Of a stretch of 17,692 bases of DNA, positions 1 to 8,173 are shown piece after piece. Origin of the DNA: JBFFXF01 sp041569895. Its GTDB lineage: Bacteria > Planctomycetota > UBA8108 > JACQVS01. A program made the position numbers and the translations under genes. Within the stretch, counting starts at the first letter, position 1, and every line of letters begins with the position of its first letter. The notes below the pieces were generated by a model that searched no databases, was not told where the DNA came from, and saw nothing but the letters and a program-made list of their open reading frames with translations. The stretch is from assembly GCA_041569895.1 (NCBI GenBank), contig JBFFXF010000151.1, positions 1-17,692 of the forward strand, written 5' to 3'.

Positions 1-2
1 AG

Positions 3-3000
3 CCCACCAGCCCCTCGGGGATCCTCGACAACTGCAGCGGCATGTCCGCGTTCAGGGACGCGCTCGAAGTCGCGCGCGCGGAGCGAGCCGCCGCGCGAGC
101 CAAGCTGCACGAGATGATCTGGCTCGCCCTCAACCAACTGAAGCCGAGCATCAGGGGGCAGATCAAGAGCGCCGTCAAGGTGCTGATCAAGGAGCTCGTC
201 GCGCTCGCCGGATCCCCCGTTCTGGCCGGAGCGGTGCTCATCGCGGAGGCCATCGACAAGCTCAGAGGCATGGTCGAGGACATCTTCGACGCTCTCGATC
301 TCTTCCTCGAGCTGGACCGGCTCTACCACGACTACGAGCAGCTCTCGCAGCTCGCCGCCGACCGCATGCGTCGCGCCGAGGAGCTCGGCGCGGCAGTCGA
401 CCCGCAACGCTGCCTCGACGAGACACGAGACCTGCTCGAACGCTCGCGCGACCTCCTCGATCAGGCCGACCTCGAGGAGCAGATCAACGCCATGCGTGAT
501 GAGCGCAACCAGCTCCGCGACGAGCACGGCCGGCTTCTCAGCTACCGCGAGGCCGCGGAGATCGCGCGCGCCAAGCTCGAGCAGATCCGGGCGGCGCAGG
601 GAGGCGGCGGGGCGATCGGGGGCAGGGGCGCGGGCGTCCTGACGGAGGAGGAGGCGCGCCGCCTCGTCGATGAGGCGATCGTGGAATTGACGGGCATCGA
701 GAGCGACGTCGAGCGCATGGAGTCCGTCATCGATTCGGTGATCGCCGCGCTCCAGCGCCGCGCCGCCGCGGACGATGCCTGGCTGTCGGCCATCGCGGCC
801 GTCCTGCGAGGCACGTCCTCGCCGGTACCGGGCGTCGGCAATGGCGTGACCGAGGTCGGCGAGGTGGCCCTGGTGAGCCGCGTCGCCGGTGTCCCGGTCC
901 TCAGCAGCGGCAGCTCCGGTTTCTCGGACAGCGAGGGGCGCTTCAGGCTCTACGGCGTTCCGGGCGTCCTGGTCAATCGGACCACCGGGGAACGGTTCCC
1001 GCTCCCGGTCTCGGTGGTGGCGGACGACTCGGCGCTCTCGGGGCTGAGGCCGGACGTCGACGACGACGGCATGCCCGACGACTGGGAAGTCCTCAACGGA
1101 CTCGATCCCCGGGATCCCGGCGACGCTCTTCTCGATCCCGACCTCGACGGACTCTCCAACCTCGACGAGTACGCCAGCGGAGGCAACCCGCGCTCGGCCG
1201 ACACCGATGGCGACGGCGTCGGCGACCTCGAACAGCTCCAGGCGGGATCCTCGCCTGCGGCCCTCCCGACATCGAACCTGCTGGCGCTCTACACCCTGAG
1301 CCCCAACCGCGGCCGCGTCGGCGAGCGCGTGCGGCTCGCCGGCATCGGATTCGACATGGATCCGACCGCGAACGAAGTGCGCTTCGGCGCGGTGGTCGCC
1401 GACGTCCTGTCGGCCCGCCGGAGCTCGCTCGAGGTGATCGTCCCCGCCGGAGCGCGGAGCGGCAACGTGACGGTCACCGTCGGCGACCGGACGTCGAACG
1501 GAGTGCGCTTCGTGGTGCTGGTCGAGCCGCCGCCCATCGAGGGGATGCCGCTCGGGTTCGTCGCCATCCCCGGGTTCGCCGCCGCCGTCGATATCCACGG
1601 CGATGTCGCGTACGTCGCCGCGGGGCCGGCCGGGCTCCAGGTGGTCGACGTCTCCGATCGGACGATGCCGGTGATCGTCGGCGCGCTCGACACGCCGGGA
1701 CACGCCCGCGATGTCCGGGTGGTCGGCGAGCTGGCCCTCGTGGCTGCCGGGTCCCGCCTTCACGTCGCGGACATCTCCGCCGCCGGGAGCCCCACCTCCA
1801 TCCGGTCCGTGGGGATCGGCGGCGAGGCGGAGGACCTCGCCGTCTCCGGCACGCTCGTGTACGTTGCCGCCCGTGCGGCGGGGCTCGCCGTCGTCGACGT
1901 GACCAGCCCGATGGCGCCTCGCGTCGTCGGAGCCACCAGCGTCCCGGGAGTCGCGAGAGGCGTTGCGGTCTCGGGTCGACTCGCGGTGATCGCCGCCGGC
2001 GAGGCCGGTCTGCAGGCGGTCGATGTCTCCGACCCGACACGGCCGCGTCTCGCTGGCCTCGTCGAGACCGGGGGCGACGCCCGTGACGTCGCGCTCGAGG
2101 GCCGCACCGCGTTCGTCGCCGCCGACACCGGCGGTCTCGTGATCGTCGACGTCAGCCGTCCGGATGCGCCGTCGATCATCGCGCGACTTGCGCGGGAGAT
2201 CGGCGGCACCCTCGCCGACGTGGCGGTTCCACCGCTGTCCGATCAGAGGCTGGCGCTCGGCGCCGACTACGGCTTCGTCAACGGCGTGCCGATCCTCGAC
2301 GTCAGCCTGCCGTCGAACCCGACGCCCCGCGCGTTCCTCGACTTCAGCGGCTTCCGTGACGACGACGGCACGGGCATCGTCGCCGACGCGAGCTTCGTCT
2401 ACCTCACCGCGCAGCGCTCGGGCGACTCGCGTCTCTACATCGGGCAGTATCGCGCGCGCCAGGACACGGGCGGCAACCCGCCCGAGCTCACGATCACGTC
2501 GCCGGCTCCCGGGACCACGGTGATCGAGGGTGAGGCCGTGTCGGTGACCGTCTTCGCGAGCGACGACATCGCCGTGGCCAGCGTCGAGTTCGAAATCGAC
2601 GGCGAGGTGCGCGAAAGCGATCGCACGCCGCCGTACGCCATGCGTCTCGTCGTCCCCGCGGGCGTCACGCGGCTCGAGCTCGGGGCGAGCGCCGTCGACT
2701 TCGGCGCCAACGTCGGTCGAGCCGGCACCATCGCGCTGAGCGTCGTACCGGACCCGCTGACCACGGTGCGTGCGGTGGTGGTCGGTGAGGACGGCACGCC
2801 CCGCGGGGGCGCCGAGGTGAGCGTCGCCGGCGTGTCCGGCGTCACTGCGGCCGATGGTTCGGTGACCATCGTCGGCGTGCCGACCCTCGAGCGTTTCCTG
2901 GTGGCGCGAGCGACGCTGGCTCTCGAGGACGGGACGTGCCTGTCCGTCGAATCAACAGCGGCCGAGGCCGCACGCGGTGGACTGACCGACCTCGGCGTCA

Positions 3001-3599
3001 TCCGGCTGCCGGCCGTCGCCGAAACGATCCACGATCTCGCGGCCGACTGGAGCGACGAGGAGAACCCCAACGGACCGTGGTCGTACAACTCGGCTCCCGG
3101 CGTTCCGATCACGGTCCACGTGGAGGACTGGGACCCCGACAACGCCTTCCCGGCTCCGCAGCCGGCATGGCCGCACGGCCACGTGCCGGCATGGTTGCGA
3201 GTCGCGTCGACGCCGGTCTCGCCCGATTTCGACATCACGGTCGGCGCAGTGATGATGCACGGTTCGGAGAGCTCCGCTGCCGGCGTCTCCTGGACCAGCC
3301 CGGAAGACGGCATCATCGAGGTCTCCGGCGGCGCGTGGCTGGTCCGCGACCGCGGCCGGAGCATGCGCTGGACGCTCTCGCTCGAGGGCACGCTGCTGGC
3401 CTCGGGCGACCTCGCCACCGGTGACGCGTACGACTCGCGGAACCCGTTCCGATTCGCCGACGGCGCTCCTGCAGGAGAGGACCTCACACTCCCGGTCGCG
3501 AGGGGCGACACGCTGGTCCTCGACCTCGTCAAGACGGGCGCGTTCGCGGAGTACTGCGGCGTGGAGCTCAGCGTGCGGTTTCTGCGCGAGTGTCCGTGA
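3..3599 (+). CDS. Large multi-domain secreted protein (coiled coil, TSP3-like Ca repeats, IPT, LVIVD propeller), 5' partial
   Basis: The frame is open from the first complete codon (base 3) with no stop upstream. The first ATG (42) has no ribosome binding site and no signal peptide, so the true start probably lies upstream of the window. Residues are counted from that ATG. Residues 85-235 are charged, Leu/Glu/Arg-rich coiled coil. Residues 338-405 hold Asp-rich calcium loops of thrombospondin type 3 style (DVDDDGMPDDWE, DTDGDGVGD). Residues 416-492 look like an IPT/TIG domain. About 505-803 carry repeated LVIVD-type units (VAYVAAGPAGLQVVDVSD, AFVAADTGGLVIVDVS), forming a probable beta-propeller. 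Residues 813-903 resemble a bacterial Ig-like domain and 907-987 a carboxypeptidase-regulatory-like domain. The last 190 residues are a beta-rich module starting near NPNGPWSYN. It is probably an extracellular binding or adhesion protein. No catalytic motif was seen, and the substrate is unknown. It converges on the amidase gene. Confidence 0.85.
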   Translation, partial: PTSPSGILDNCSGMSAFRDALEVARAERAAARAKLHEMIWLALNQLKPSIRGQIKSAVKVLIKELVALAGSPVLAGAVLIAEAIDKLRGMVEDIFDALDLFLELDRLYHDYEQLSQLAADRMRRAEELGAAVDPQRCLDETRDLLERSRDLLDQADLEEQINAMRDERNQLRDEHGRLLSYREAAEIARAKLEQIRAAQGGGGAIGGRGAGVLTEEEARRLVDEAIVELTGIESDVERMESVIDSVIAALQRRAAADDAWLSAIAAVLRGTSSPVPGVGNGVTEVGEVALVSRVAGVPVLSSGSSGFSDSEGRFRLYGVPGVLVNRTTGERFPLPVSVVADDSALSGLRPDVDDDGMPDDWEVLNGLDPRDPGDALLDPDLDGLSNLDEYASGGNPRSADTDGDGVGDLEQLQAGSSPAALPTSNLLALYTLSPNRGRVGERVRLAGIGFDMDPTANEVRFGAVVADVLSARRSSLEVIVPAGARSGNVTVTVGDRTSNGVRFVVLVEPPPIEGMPLGFVAIPGFAAAVDIHGDVAYVAAGPAGLQVVDVSDRTMPVIVGALDTPGHARDVRVVGELALVAAGSRLHVADISAAGSPTSIRSVGIGGEAEDLAVSGTLVYVAARAAGLAVVDVTSPMAPRVVGATSVPGVARGVAVSGRLAVIAAGEAGLQAVDVSDPTRPRLAGLVETGGDARDVALEGRTAFVAADTGGLVIVDVSRPDAPSIIARLAREIGGTLADVAVPPLSDQRLALGADYGFVNGVPILDVSLPSNPTPRAFLDFSGFRDDDGTGIVADASFVYLTAQRSGDSRLYIGQYRARQDTGGNPPELTITSPAPGTTVIEGEAVSVTVFASDDIAVASVEFEIDGEVRESDRTPPYAMRLVVPAGVTRLELGASAVDFGANVGRAGTIALSVVPDPLTTVRAVVVGEDGTPRGGAEVSVAGVSGVTAADGSVTIVGVPTLERFLVARATLALEDGTCLSVESTAAEAARGGLTDLGVIRLPAVAETIHDLAADWSDEENPNGPWSYNSAPGVPITVHVEDWDPDNAFPAPQPAWPHGHVPAWLRVASTPVSPDFDITVGAVMMHGSESSAAGVSWTSPEDGIIEVSGGAWLVRDRGRSMRWTLSLEGTLLASGDLATGDAYDSRNPFRFADGAPAGEDLTLPVARGDTLVLDLVKTGAFAEYCGVELSVRFLRECP

Positions 3600-3669
3600 A
3601 AGAGAGTCGCGTCGAGACCCCGGAAAGGGATGTACTCAGGGAACGTGGACGACTCCCGGCGGGACTCGA

Positions 3670-3699
3670 GCGAGAAACGGGTGACGTGACGTCTCTCGC
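3670..3699. terminator. Imperfect hairpin between convergent genes
   Basis: GCGAGAAACG and CGTCTCTCGC pair over 10 positions with one A-C mismatch around a 10-nt loop. It lies between the stops of the large secreted protein (3599) and the amidase (3708), so it could end either transcript. There is no T-run on either side, so this is only a weak candidate. Confidence 0.25.
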
Positions 3700-3707
3700 G
3701 TGACCGA

Positions 3708-4670
3708 TCACTCGATGATCCGCCTCGGGATCTCCGCGCCGGCCACGTAGCTCAGCTTTGCCACCTTGCACATCTGGTAGACGTTGATGCGGAAGTCGGG
3801 GCAGGTGCTGACGAGGCAGTAGGCGTCGGTCGGCGAGAAGCCGTAGTCGGTGACGAGCCAGTCGATGAGGTGGATCGTCGCCGTCTCGACCGCGACCTCG
3901 AGCGGGCGATAGGAGTGGATCGCGACGATCGCGTCGGGCTTCTCGATGCACACCGACGGCACGGTCTTCCCCTTGATGAGCTCGAGCTTCAGGCGCACGG
4001 TGGCATTGGTCTCCGCCGCCGTGCCGGTGAACTCGGTGTCCCCCTGGCTGGCGTGGACGTCGCCGAGCGAGAAGAGCGCCCCCTCGTGGTAGACCGGCAG
4101 GTGGATTCGGTTGCCGGGCGCGACGTCGCGGATGTCGAGGTTCCCTCCCCACGCGCCCTGGCCGTCGATGGTCGTCGTCACCTCGCGGTCGGGCGCCACG
4201 CCGAGCGTGCCGACGAACGGGGTGATCGGCCACGACACGCGCTCGCTGAAGTGCAGCGTGCCGTCGCGCGTCGTGCCGCTCGGGCCGGGCTCATGCCGGA
4301 AGATCTTCGTCGTGTACTCGCCGGAGAGCTCCGGCCAGCGCGTCGACTCGCCCAGCGGTCCGCGCCGCGGGCCGATGGCGGTCCAGGAGAAGTCACCGAC
4401 GACGATCTCCTCGACGGAGACGACGAGCGTGTCGCCGCGCGCGGCGCCCTCGACGAAGACCGGACCGCCGATCGGGTTCGCCAGCGGCGGGTCACGATCG
4501 AAGCCGGGGCGGCGAGCCGGAATCGCTTTGTCGTCGGGCGAGCGAAAGTACCCCGTGCTGGCGTCGTTGGTCTCGATCTCGAAGGTCTCCCCGGGCTCGA
4601 TTCGCAGGAGCGGGGCGTCGCGCCAGTCGAAGGCGTACTTCCTCGCCGCGGATCGCTCGATTCGCTGCAT
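3708..4670 (-). CDS. Acetamidase/formamidase family protein (FmdA/AmdA)
   Basis: Predicted 320-aa cytosolic amidohydrolase; the family hydrolyses formamide, acetamide or related short amides to ammonia and the carboxylate. Family features visible are WGGNLD (174-179) leading into LPVYHEGALFSLGD (191-204) and HASQGDTE (206-213), plus a C-terminal block near GFSPTDAYCLVS (277-288) and a terminal IPRR. The length fits the shorter branch of the family (about 300 aa). The frame is open 53 codons further upstream, to 4829, but that extension would run through the 16-bp hairpin at 4782-4817 and is unlike the family. The ATG at 4670 (MQRIERSAARKY) is therefore preferred, although its ribosome binding site is weak. 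There is no signal peptide, so it stands out among exported neighbours. There are no transporter or urea-pathway genes beside it, so the natural amide cannot be inferred. Confidence 0.9.
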   Translation of the reverse strand: MQRIERSAARKYAFDWRDAPLLRIEPGETFEIETNDASTGYFRSPDDKAIPARRPGFDRDPPLANPIGGPVFVEGAARGDTLVVSVEEIVVGDFSWTAIGPRRGPLGESTRWPELSGEYTTKIFRHEPGPSGTTRDGTLHFSERVSWPITPFVGTLGVAPDREVTTTIDGQGAWGGNLDIRDVAPGNRIHLPVYHEGALFSLGDVHASQGDTEFTGTAAETNATVRLKLELIKGKTVPSVCIEKPDAIVAIHSYRPLEVAVETATIHLIDWLVTDYGFSPTDAYCLVSTCPDFRINVYQMCKVAKLSYVAGAEIPRRIIE

Positions 4671-4781
4671 GGTCACACCAGGTCTGAGGTGGGTGGTTTC
4701 CCGTGCCCACAGCGTACCCGTCGCGAGGTCCCGCGGCGAGCGTGCGAGCGCGGGCTTCGCCTTCAAGAACGGCGACACCAA

Positions 4782-4817
4782 CGGCGAAACCCGATTGACA
4801 GCAATCGGGTTTCGCCG
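4782..4817 (-). terminator. Perfect 16-bp hairpin, probable terminator
   Basis: Bases 4782-4797 and 4802-4817 are exact reverse complements around a 4-nt loop (ACAG on the + strand). It lies 45 bp past the stop of the leftward secreted-protein gene (4862) and before the amidase start (4670), so it probably separates the two transcripts. On the minus strand the bases after it (TTGGTG) are only weakly U-rich. On the plus strand ACTTTTCT follows. Intrinsic termination is inferred from position and stem strength. Confidence 0.6.
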
Positions 4818-4861
4818 ACTTTTCTGCAAACGGAAAGCCTATCTCACCGGCGCTGCGGGAG

Positions 4862-5656
4862 TCACTCGAGCTCGAAGCAGCTCTCGAACGCAGTCTGGTT
4901 GCCGCTCGCCTCTCTGGTCAGGATCTCGTACTTGAACTCGTCGCCGAGCTCGAGGAACCCCTCCGGGACGTCGATCTCCGTCACCGAGGGCGGCAGCTCG
5001 ACGCTGAAGACCAGGGGCGTCGGCTCCTCCCGCTCGACGACCACCTGGTAGAGGACCACCTCGATCGGCTCGTTGGTGCGGCCGAGCTCGGGATGCGAGA
5101 GCGTCACCGGATCCCAGCTGATGACGACGCCGTTCTCGCCGTTGATCACGGGCACGAGCTCGTCGCAGTCGTCCGACGCCGGCACCCCGTTGATCGCGAT
5201 GTTGTCGGGGCGCGCGGGCACGAGATGCGTGATCTGCACCTCGCTCTCGAGCTCGAACCCGTCGAGCGTTTCACCCTCGACCTCGTACTGGCCCTCCGGG
5301 AAGCGCTCGAAGAAGACCTCGGGCGGCAGCTCGGCGAACTCGGGCTCCGCGCTCTCGAAGAAGAGCTCGGTCAGCCCCTGTCTCGTCAAGCGCCCCGCGG
5401 TCCGGACGTTGAGCATCCGCCGGCCGGCGGGATCCTCGATCTCGAGCTCCTTCCACGGCTCGCCATCGATGAGCGCGTGAATTCCCAGGTCGCCATCCGT
5501 GTCGTTGAGCTCGAAAAAGATGCTGGCGACGGCGAAGGGGATCTCGTTGGCCCCGTGCCGATCACCCCAGCTCTCGGGCGCCACGCCGAGCGTGAGAACG
5601 GCCGCCATCGCAAGAGCCAACCAGAGAGCGCGCGTGTGTCGTGTCGTCGTGTTCAT
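4862..5656 (-). CDS. Secreted protein of unknown function with FnIII-like C-terminus
   Basis: 264 aa, start at 5656 (MNTTTRHTRALW). That ATG has GAGG six bases upstream, inside the first codons of an alternative ATG at 5668 that has a poorer ribosome binding site. Residues 1-31 are a signal peptide: basic start, hydrophobic ALWLALAMAAVLTLGV, and possible cleavage near SWG-D. The mature protein is acidic. Residues 45-125 carry a block (GDLGIHALIDGEPWKEL, then GLTELFFESAEPEF and FPEGQYEVEG) of a type I have seen recurring in uncharacterised secreted bacterial proteins, though I cannot name a family. Residues 148-260 look like one fibronectin type III-like beta sandwich (VVISWDPV, then YQVVVERE, then EFKYEILTREASGNQT). 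Cys164 and Cys260 frame it and could form a disulfide. No enzyme motif was seen. It is probably transcribed alone and ended by the hairpin at 4782-4817. Confidence 0.85.
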   Translation of the reverse strand: MNTTTRHTRALWLALAMAAVLTLGVAPESWGDRHGANEIPFAVASIFFELNDTDGDLGIHALIDGEPWKELEIEDPAGRRMLNVRTAGRLTRQGLTELFFESAEPEFAELPPEVFFERFPEGQYEVEGETLDGFELESEVQITHLVPARPDNIAINGVPASDDCDELVPVINGENGVVISWDPVTLSHPELGRTNEPIEVVLYQVVVEREEPTPLVFSVELPPSVTEIDVPEGFLELGDEFKYEILTREASGNQTAFESCFELE

Positions 5657-5707
5657 CGCATTCCTCATCGTGTCTGGAGTTCCCCCGGAAGGCCTCGTCG
5701 CGCGGCT

Positions 5708-5733
5708 CGCGTCGCGACACCGCGTCGCGACAC
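5708..5733. repeat. Two exact tandem copies of a 13-bp unit
   Basis: CGCGTCGCGACAC occurs at 5708-5720 and again at 5721-5733. It lies in the 278-bp gap between the leftward secreted-protein gene and the rightward gene remnant, about 50-80 bp upstream of the former's start. It could be a binding site or simply replication slippage in GC-rich DNA. Confidence 0.6.
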
Positions 5734-5934
5734 CACGTCACGGTCCGCGTGCCGGTGCTCCCGGCGCTTCGTGGTTCCCTGGCCAGGTCGGTCTCGAAGC
5801 GCTGTCAGATCATACGGCCGGGTGATGAGAGCAACGTGAGGGCGGCATGAAGACGCCCTCATTTCCCCTTCGAGCCCACCTGCACCGAGCCTCGTCGAGA
5901 GCCCGGAGGCGGCCGGCCGGGCGGTGGATTTCTG

Positions 5935-6189
5935 TTGTCTTCCCCGGCGCGAGCACCGCCCGGAGGTTTCACGTTCTCCATCGTCGAGGGCTCGTTCGCC
6001 AACGTCATCGGCTTCGAGCCCGGAGATCGTTTTCCCGCGGTCGCAGATGGCCAGTGGATCTTCCTCGCTCCGCTGCCGGCGGGCCAGCACGTCATTCGCT
6101 TCCAGTCGACGACCGACAACCCGGATTTCCAGCTCGACGTGACGTACCATCTCACGGTCGGCGGCGAGGACGGTGACGATGACGACTGA
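5935..6189 (+). pseudogene. C-terminal remnant of a secreted Planctomycete-type protein
   Basis: This 84-codon frame has only a TTG start. From about residue 11 it matches the end of a family I recognise from Planctomycete-like genomes: a beta-rich C-terminus with a pattern like DGyylmLaPLspGeHtIhF, then LDVTYHLTV. Here it reads VADGQWIFLAPLPAGQHVIRF, then QLDVTYHLTV, ending in an acidic tail. Full-length members, as I recall them, are about 250 aa with a signal peptide. The upstream part here, in any frame, does not resemble them. A nearby ATG at 5847 with a good GAGG site opens a different frame with no match. It is most likely a 5'-truncated relic, or one with a frameshifted and diverged N-terminus. 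A short functional protein from the TTG (weak GGTGGA upstream) is less likely. Confidence 0.55.
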
Positions 6190-6635
6190 TTGACCGAGTG
6201 GAATCCGCGAGGCGAGGCTCGATCTCGGGCGCGGATCGGGCCTCGCCGAATCGGTTTCGCGCTATTGGGACATGCTGGCGGGAAAGAAAACCAGCGCCCC
6301 GAGCACGCAGAAGTAGGCGAGCTCGGCGAGGAGCGGCACCTTGACCAGCGACGCATTCGATTCCGCGACGGCGTCCTGCGGACACCTTGTTCCGATACGC
6401 TTCCCGGCAAGCGAGTCGTCGCGTCGACTCGCTCGCGTCGACTCGCCCGCGCTCCCCCTCCTGAACCGTATCCTCACGTGAGGACCGGAGCGGGATCCGC
6501 CCGGCTTACCGGCCTCGCGGAAGCCCAAACATCGAAGAACGGAAGAGGGGGTCAGTGACGATAAATGGGATTGCGGGCGTGTTGCTCGAACCCGGCGCGG
6601 CCCGCCCAGTCGGAAGAACGGAAAAGGTCTGCAGC
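6190..6635. other. 446-bp stretch without a confident gene
   Basis: It contains the hairpin at 6211-6247. On the minus strand, about 6262-6390, is a short coding-like hydrophobic tail (SLVKVPLLAELAYFCVLG, then ALVFFPASMSQ and stop) with no good start. A 14-bp tandem near-repeat of GCGTCGACTCG sits at 6421-6448; its arms also pair with CGAGTCG at 6412-6418. The palindrome CTCACGTGAG is at 6473-6482. At 6534-6549 and 6612-6627 there are two copies of a purine-rich GAAGAACGGAA segment, the second serving as the ribosome binding region of the next gene. A GTG at 6555 could extend that gene upstream but has worse spacing. Confidence 0.5.
6211..6247 (+). terminator. 14-bp hairpin downstream of the gene remnant
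   Basis: GGCGAGGCTCGATC (6211-6224) pairs with GATCGGGCCTCGCC (6234-6247) with one G-U wobble and a 9-nt loop, beginning 22 bp after the stop at 6189. The sequence after it has only a short TTT, so it is a weak intrinsic terminator or a paired transcript end. It fits a rightward transcript once ending here. Confidence 0.45.
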
Positions 6636-6875
6636 ATGAAATTCCAGGTCAACGTCAAGGTGACCGCCCTGGTGAGCGTGCCGATCGAGGCGGACTCCGA
6701 GGAAGAGGCGAAGGAGAAGGCGAGCAAGCTCGCCGTCGTCGCGATCGATGACGGCGCGGGCACTCCGTTTCCGCCGCACCAGTGCTGGGTTCAGCTGAAC
6801 TTCCCGGACAACGAGATCCTCGTGCTCGACGCCGTCGAGTCGCGCGCCCTCGACCAGCTGAACGAACAGGACTGA
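6636..6875 (+). CDS. Small conserved-looking cytosolic protein, DpnD/PcfM-like fold possible
   Basis: 79 aa starting MKFQVNVKVTALVSV. The ATG at 6636 is chosen because GAAAAGG lies 8 bases upstream; a longer frame from GTG 6555 adds 27 unconvincing residues. Residues 1-20 alternate as a beta strand pair (FQVNVKVTALVSVPIEA), 22-35 form a Glu/Lys-rich helix (DSEEEAKEKASKL), and the rest is short strands ending in an acidic tail. The strand plus A-D-S-E-E-E-A-helix pattern resembles small DpnD/PcfM-like proteins, a similarity of pattern only. It has no signal peptide or metal motif. Codon usage is typical of the region. Function unknown. It probably ends at the hairpin at 6888-6920. Confidence 0.7.
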   Translation: MKFQVNVKVTALVSVPIEADSEEEAKEKASKLAVVAIDDGAGTPFPPHQCWVQLNFPDNEILVLDAVESRALDQLNEQD

Positions 6876-6887
6876 ACGGTCCGGGTC

Positions 6888-6920
6888 GGGCGCGCGCGTG
6901 AGTCGAGGTCGCGCGTTCCC
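6888..6920 (+). terminator. GC-rich hairpin after the small protein gene
   Basis: CGCGCG (6893-6898) pairs with CGCGCG (6910-6915) around an 11-nt loop. The stem extends outward through a G-U pair, one mismatch and GGG/CCC. It starts 12 bp after the stop at 6875. No T-run follows, so the terminator role is inferred from position. Confidence 0.35.
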
Positions 6921-7121
6921 ATCCGCCCCCCGCCAGTGCTGCGAGACCCGGCATTCGACGGCTCGAGCGAAGCTCCCGAAGCTTTGCGTTTCCTGATTTC
7001 CTCGGTTTCCTCCCTTCCTCATGAATCGTCTGACGGAAAATCGATCGAAGTCGGTGAAGGCCTGCGACAGTGGGGCACTGTCTCCTCAAGAGATTTCAGC
7101 CAGTCGGACGATACTCTGGGC

Positions 7122-8012
7122 ATGGTCCGACTGCGAATCACGTTTCCGGTGCTTGCGCTGCTCGCGCTCTCGGCCGGCTGCAGCGCCCTCTTGCTGCTGC
7201 GACCGGCCTCGCGGCGCGACCGGCACCCGGTCGATTTCCGCGAGGCGCTCGAGTTCGCCGAGCGGGCCGATGCCGCGTACCTCAGGCGACGGCAGATCCG
7301 GCGGCGATACCGCGACTATCGAGTCCACGTCCAGGACCTGCCCGAGTCGGACGTGCGCTTCTTCGTGCTCGTCGACGACCGCACGCGCACACAGCACATC
7401 GCCGTCCGGGGGACGAGCAATCTGACCAACATCCGCGTCGACGCGACATTCACGCCCGAGCCGGACGTCAACCTCGGGGTCCCGCTGCACCTCGGATTCT
7501 CCCGGGCCGGCGCCGAGCTGCACGAGAATGTCCGTCCCTACCTCAAGAGGGATTACCGAACCACCGTCACCGGCCACTCGCTGGGCGGGGCGCTGGCGGC
7601 GATTCTCGGCATGCACCTGAAGGCGGACGGGTACCGCGTGACGCGCGTCATCACCTTCGGCCAGCCGAAGGTCACCAACGTCGACGGGGCGCGTCGCTAC
7701 GGCGATCTCCCCATCCTCCGTTTCGTCAACCGCAACGATCCGGTGGCGGAGGTGCCGCCGCTGCTCTCCCTCCGCGACGTCGATTGGCGCTACTCCCACG
7801 TCGGCCCCGAGGTCATCCTGTGGACGGGGAACCGCTACATCTACGTCGAGCGCCACCAGGCCCTGTTCACCGCGGTGCTCTCCTTCTGGGGCAACCTGGG
7901 GAACCACGAGGTGGCCGAGCACACCATGGAGGCGTACCTCGCGAGCCTCCGCAACAAGGTCCACGGCGCCGAGGAGATCCGCTTCGAGGAGCGAAATAAC
8001 TTCCTCGACTGA
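7122..8012 (+). CDS. Class 3 lipase family lipoprotein
   Basis: 296 aa. ATG 7122 is chosen because it starts a lipoprotein signal (MVRLRITFPVLALLALSAGC, lipid Cys20); the frame is open further up to 6936 but without signal or coding character. It belongs to the alpha/beta hydrolase class 3 lipase family (PF01764), which hydrolyses acylglycerols or other esters. Residues 90-110 carry the family block QHIAVRGTSNLTNIRVD. The nucleophile elbow GHSLGG places Ser153. FVNRNDPVAEVPP places the acid at Asp206. YSHVGPEV follows, and the catalytic His is probably His262 or His267 in NHEVAEHTMEAY. It is likely anchored to a membrane facing the periplasm or outside. The -3 residue of the lipobox is Ser, not the usual Leu, which is tolerated but less common. 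The next gene rightward also encodes a membrane-anchored exported protein. The natural substrate cannot be told. Confidence 0.9.
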   Translation: MVRLRITFPVLALLALSAGCSALLLLRPASRRDRHPVDFREALEFAERADAAYLRRRQIRRRYRDYRVHVQDLPESDVRFFVLVDDRTRTQHIAVRGTSNLTNIRVDATFTPEPDVNLGVPLHLGFSRAGAELHENVRPYLKRDYRTTVTGHSLGGALAAILGMHLKADGYRVTRVITFGQPKVTNVDGARRYGDLPILRFVNRNDPVAEVPPLLSLRDVDWRYSHVGPEVILWTGNRYIYVERHQALFTAVLSFWGNLGNHEVAEHTMEAYLASLRNKVHGAEEIRFEERNNFLD

Positions 8013-8100
8013 GAGCGGGCGGCCTCCGACTTCGGGCTCGAGCTTGTCAGCCCCGCGTCCTCGGTCGGGCAAACTGGCAATCCGATGCCAATTTGCTCAT

Positions 8101-8136
8101 GGGCACCGAGTCTGCCGTGGCGCCGGCTCGGTGTCC
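8101..8136 (+). terminator. 10-bp hairpin downstream of the lipase gene
   Basis: GGGCACCGAG (8101-8110) pairs with CTCGGTGTCC (8127-8136) with one G-U wobble and a 16-nt loop, 89 bp after the lipase stop. There is no T-run. It could be a transcript end or a leader structure of the next gene. Confidence 0.3.
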
Positions 8137-8173
8137 TGCCCCTGTGAGATTCCCGACGAGAACCCCAAGAAAA

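Noticed and set aside
5847..6176. Gene starting at ATG 5847 with a good GAGG site
   Set aside because: The product is Arg-rich without a signal or domain, and the recognisable protein in this stretch is in another frame (5935-6189).
6565..6610. tRNA-like CTCGAACCCGG segment
   Set aside because: It resembles a T-arm motif, but no acceptor, D or anticodon arms could be drawn around it.
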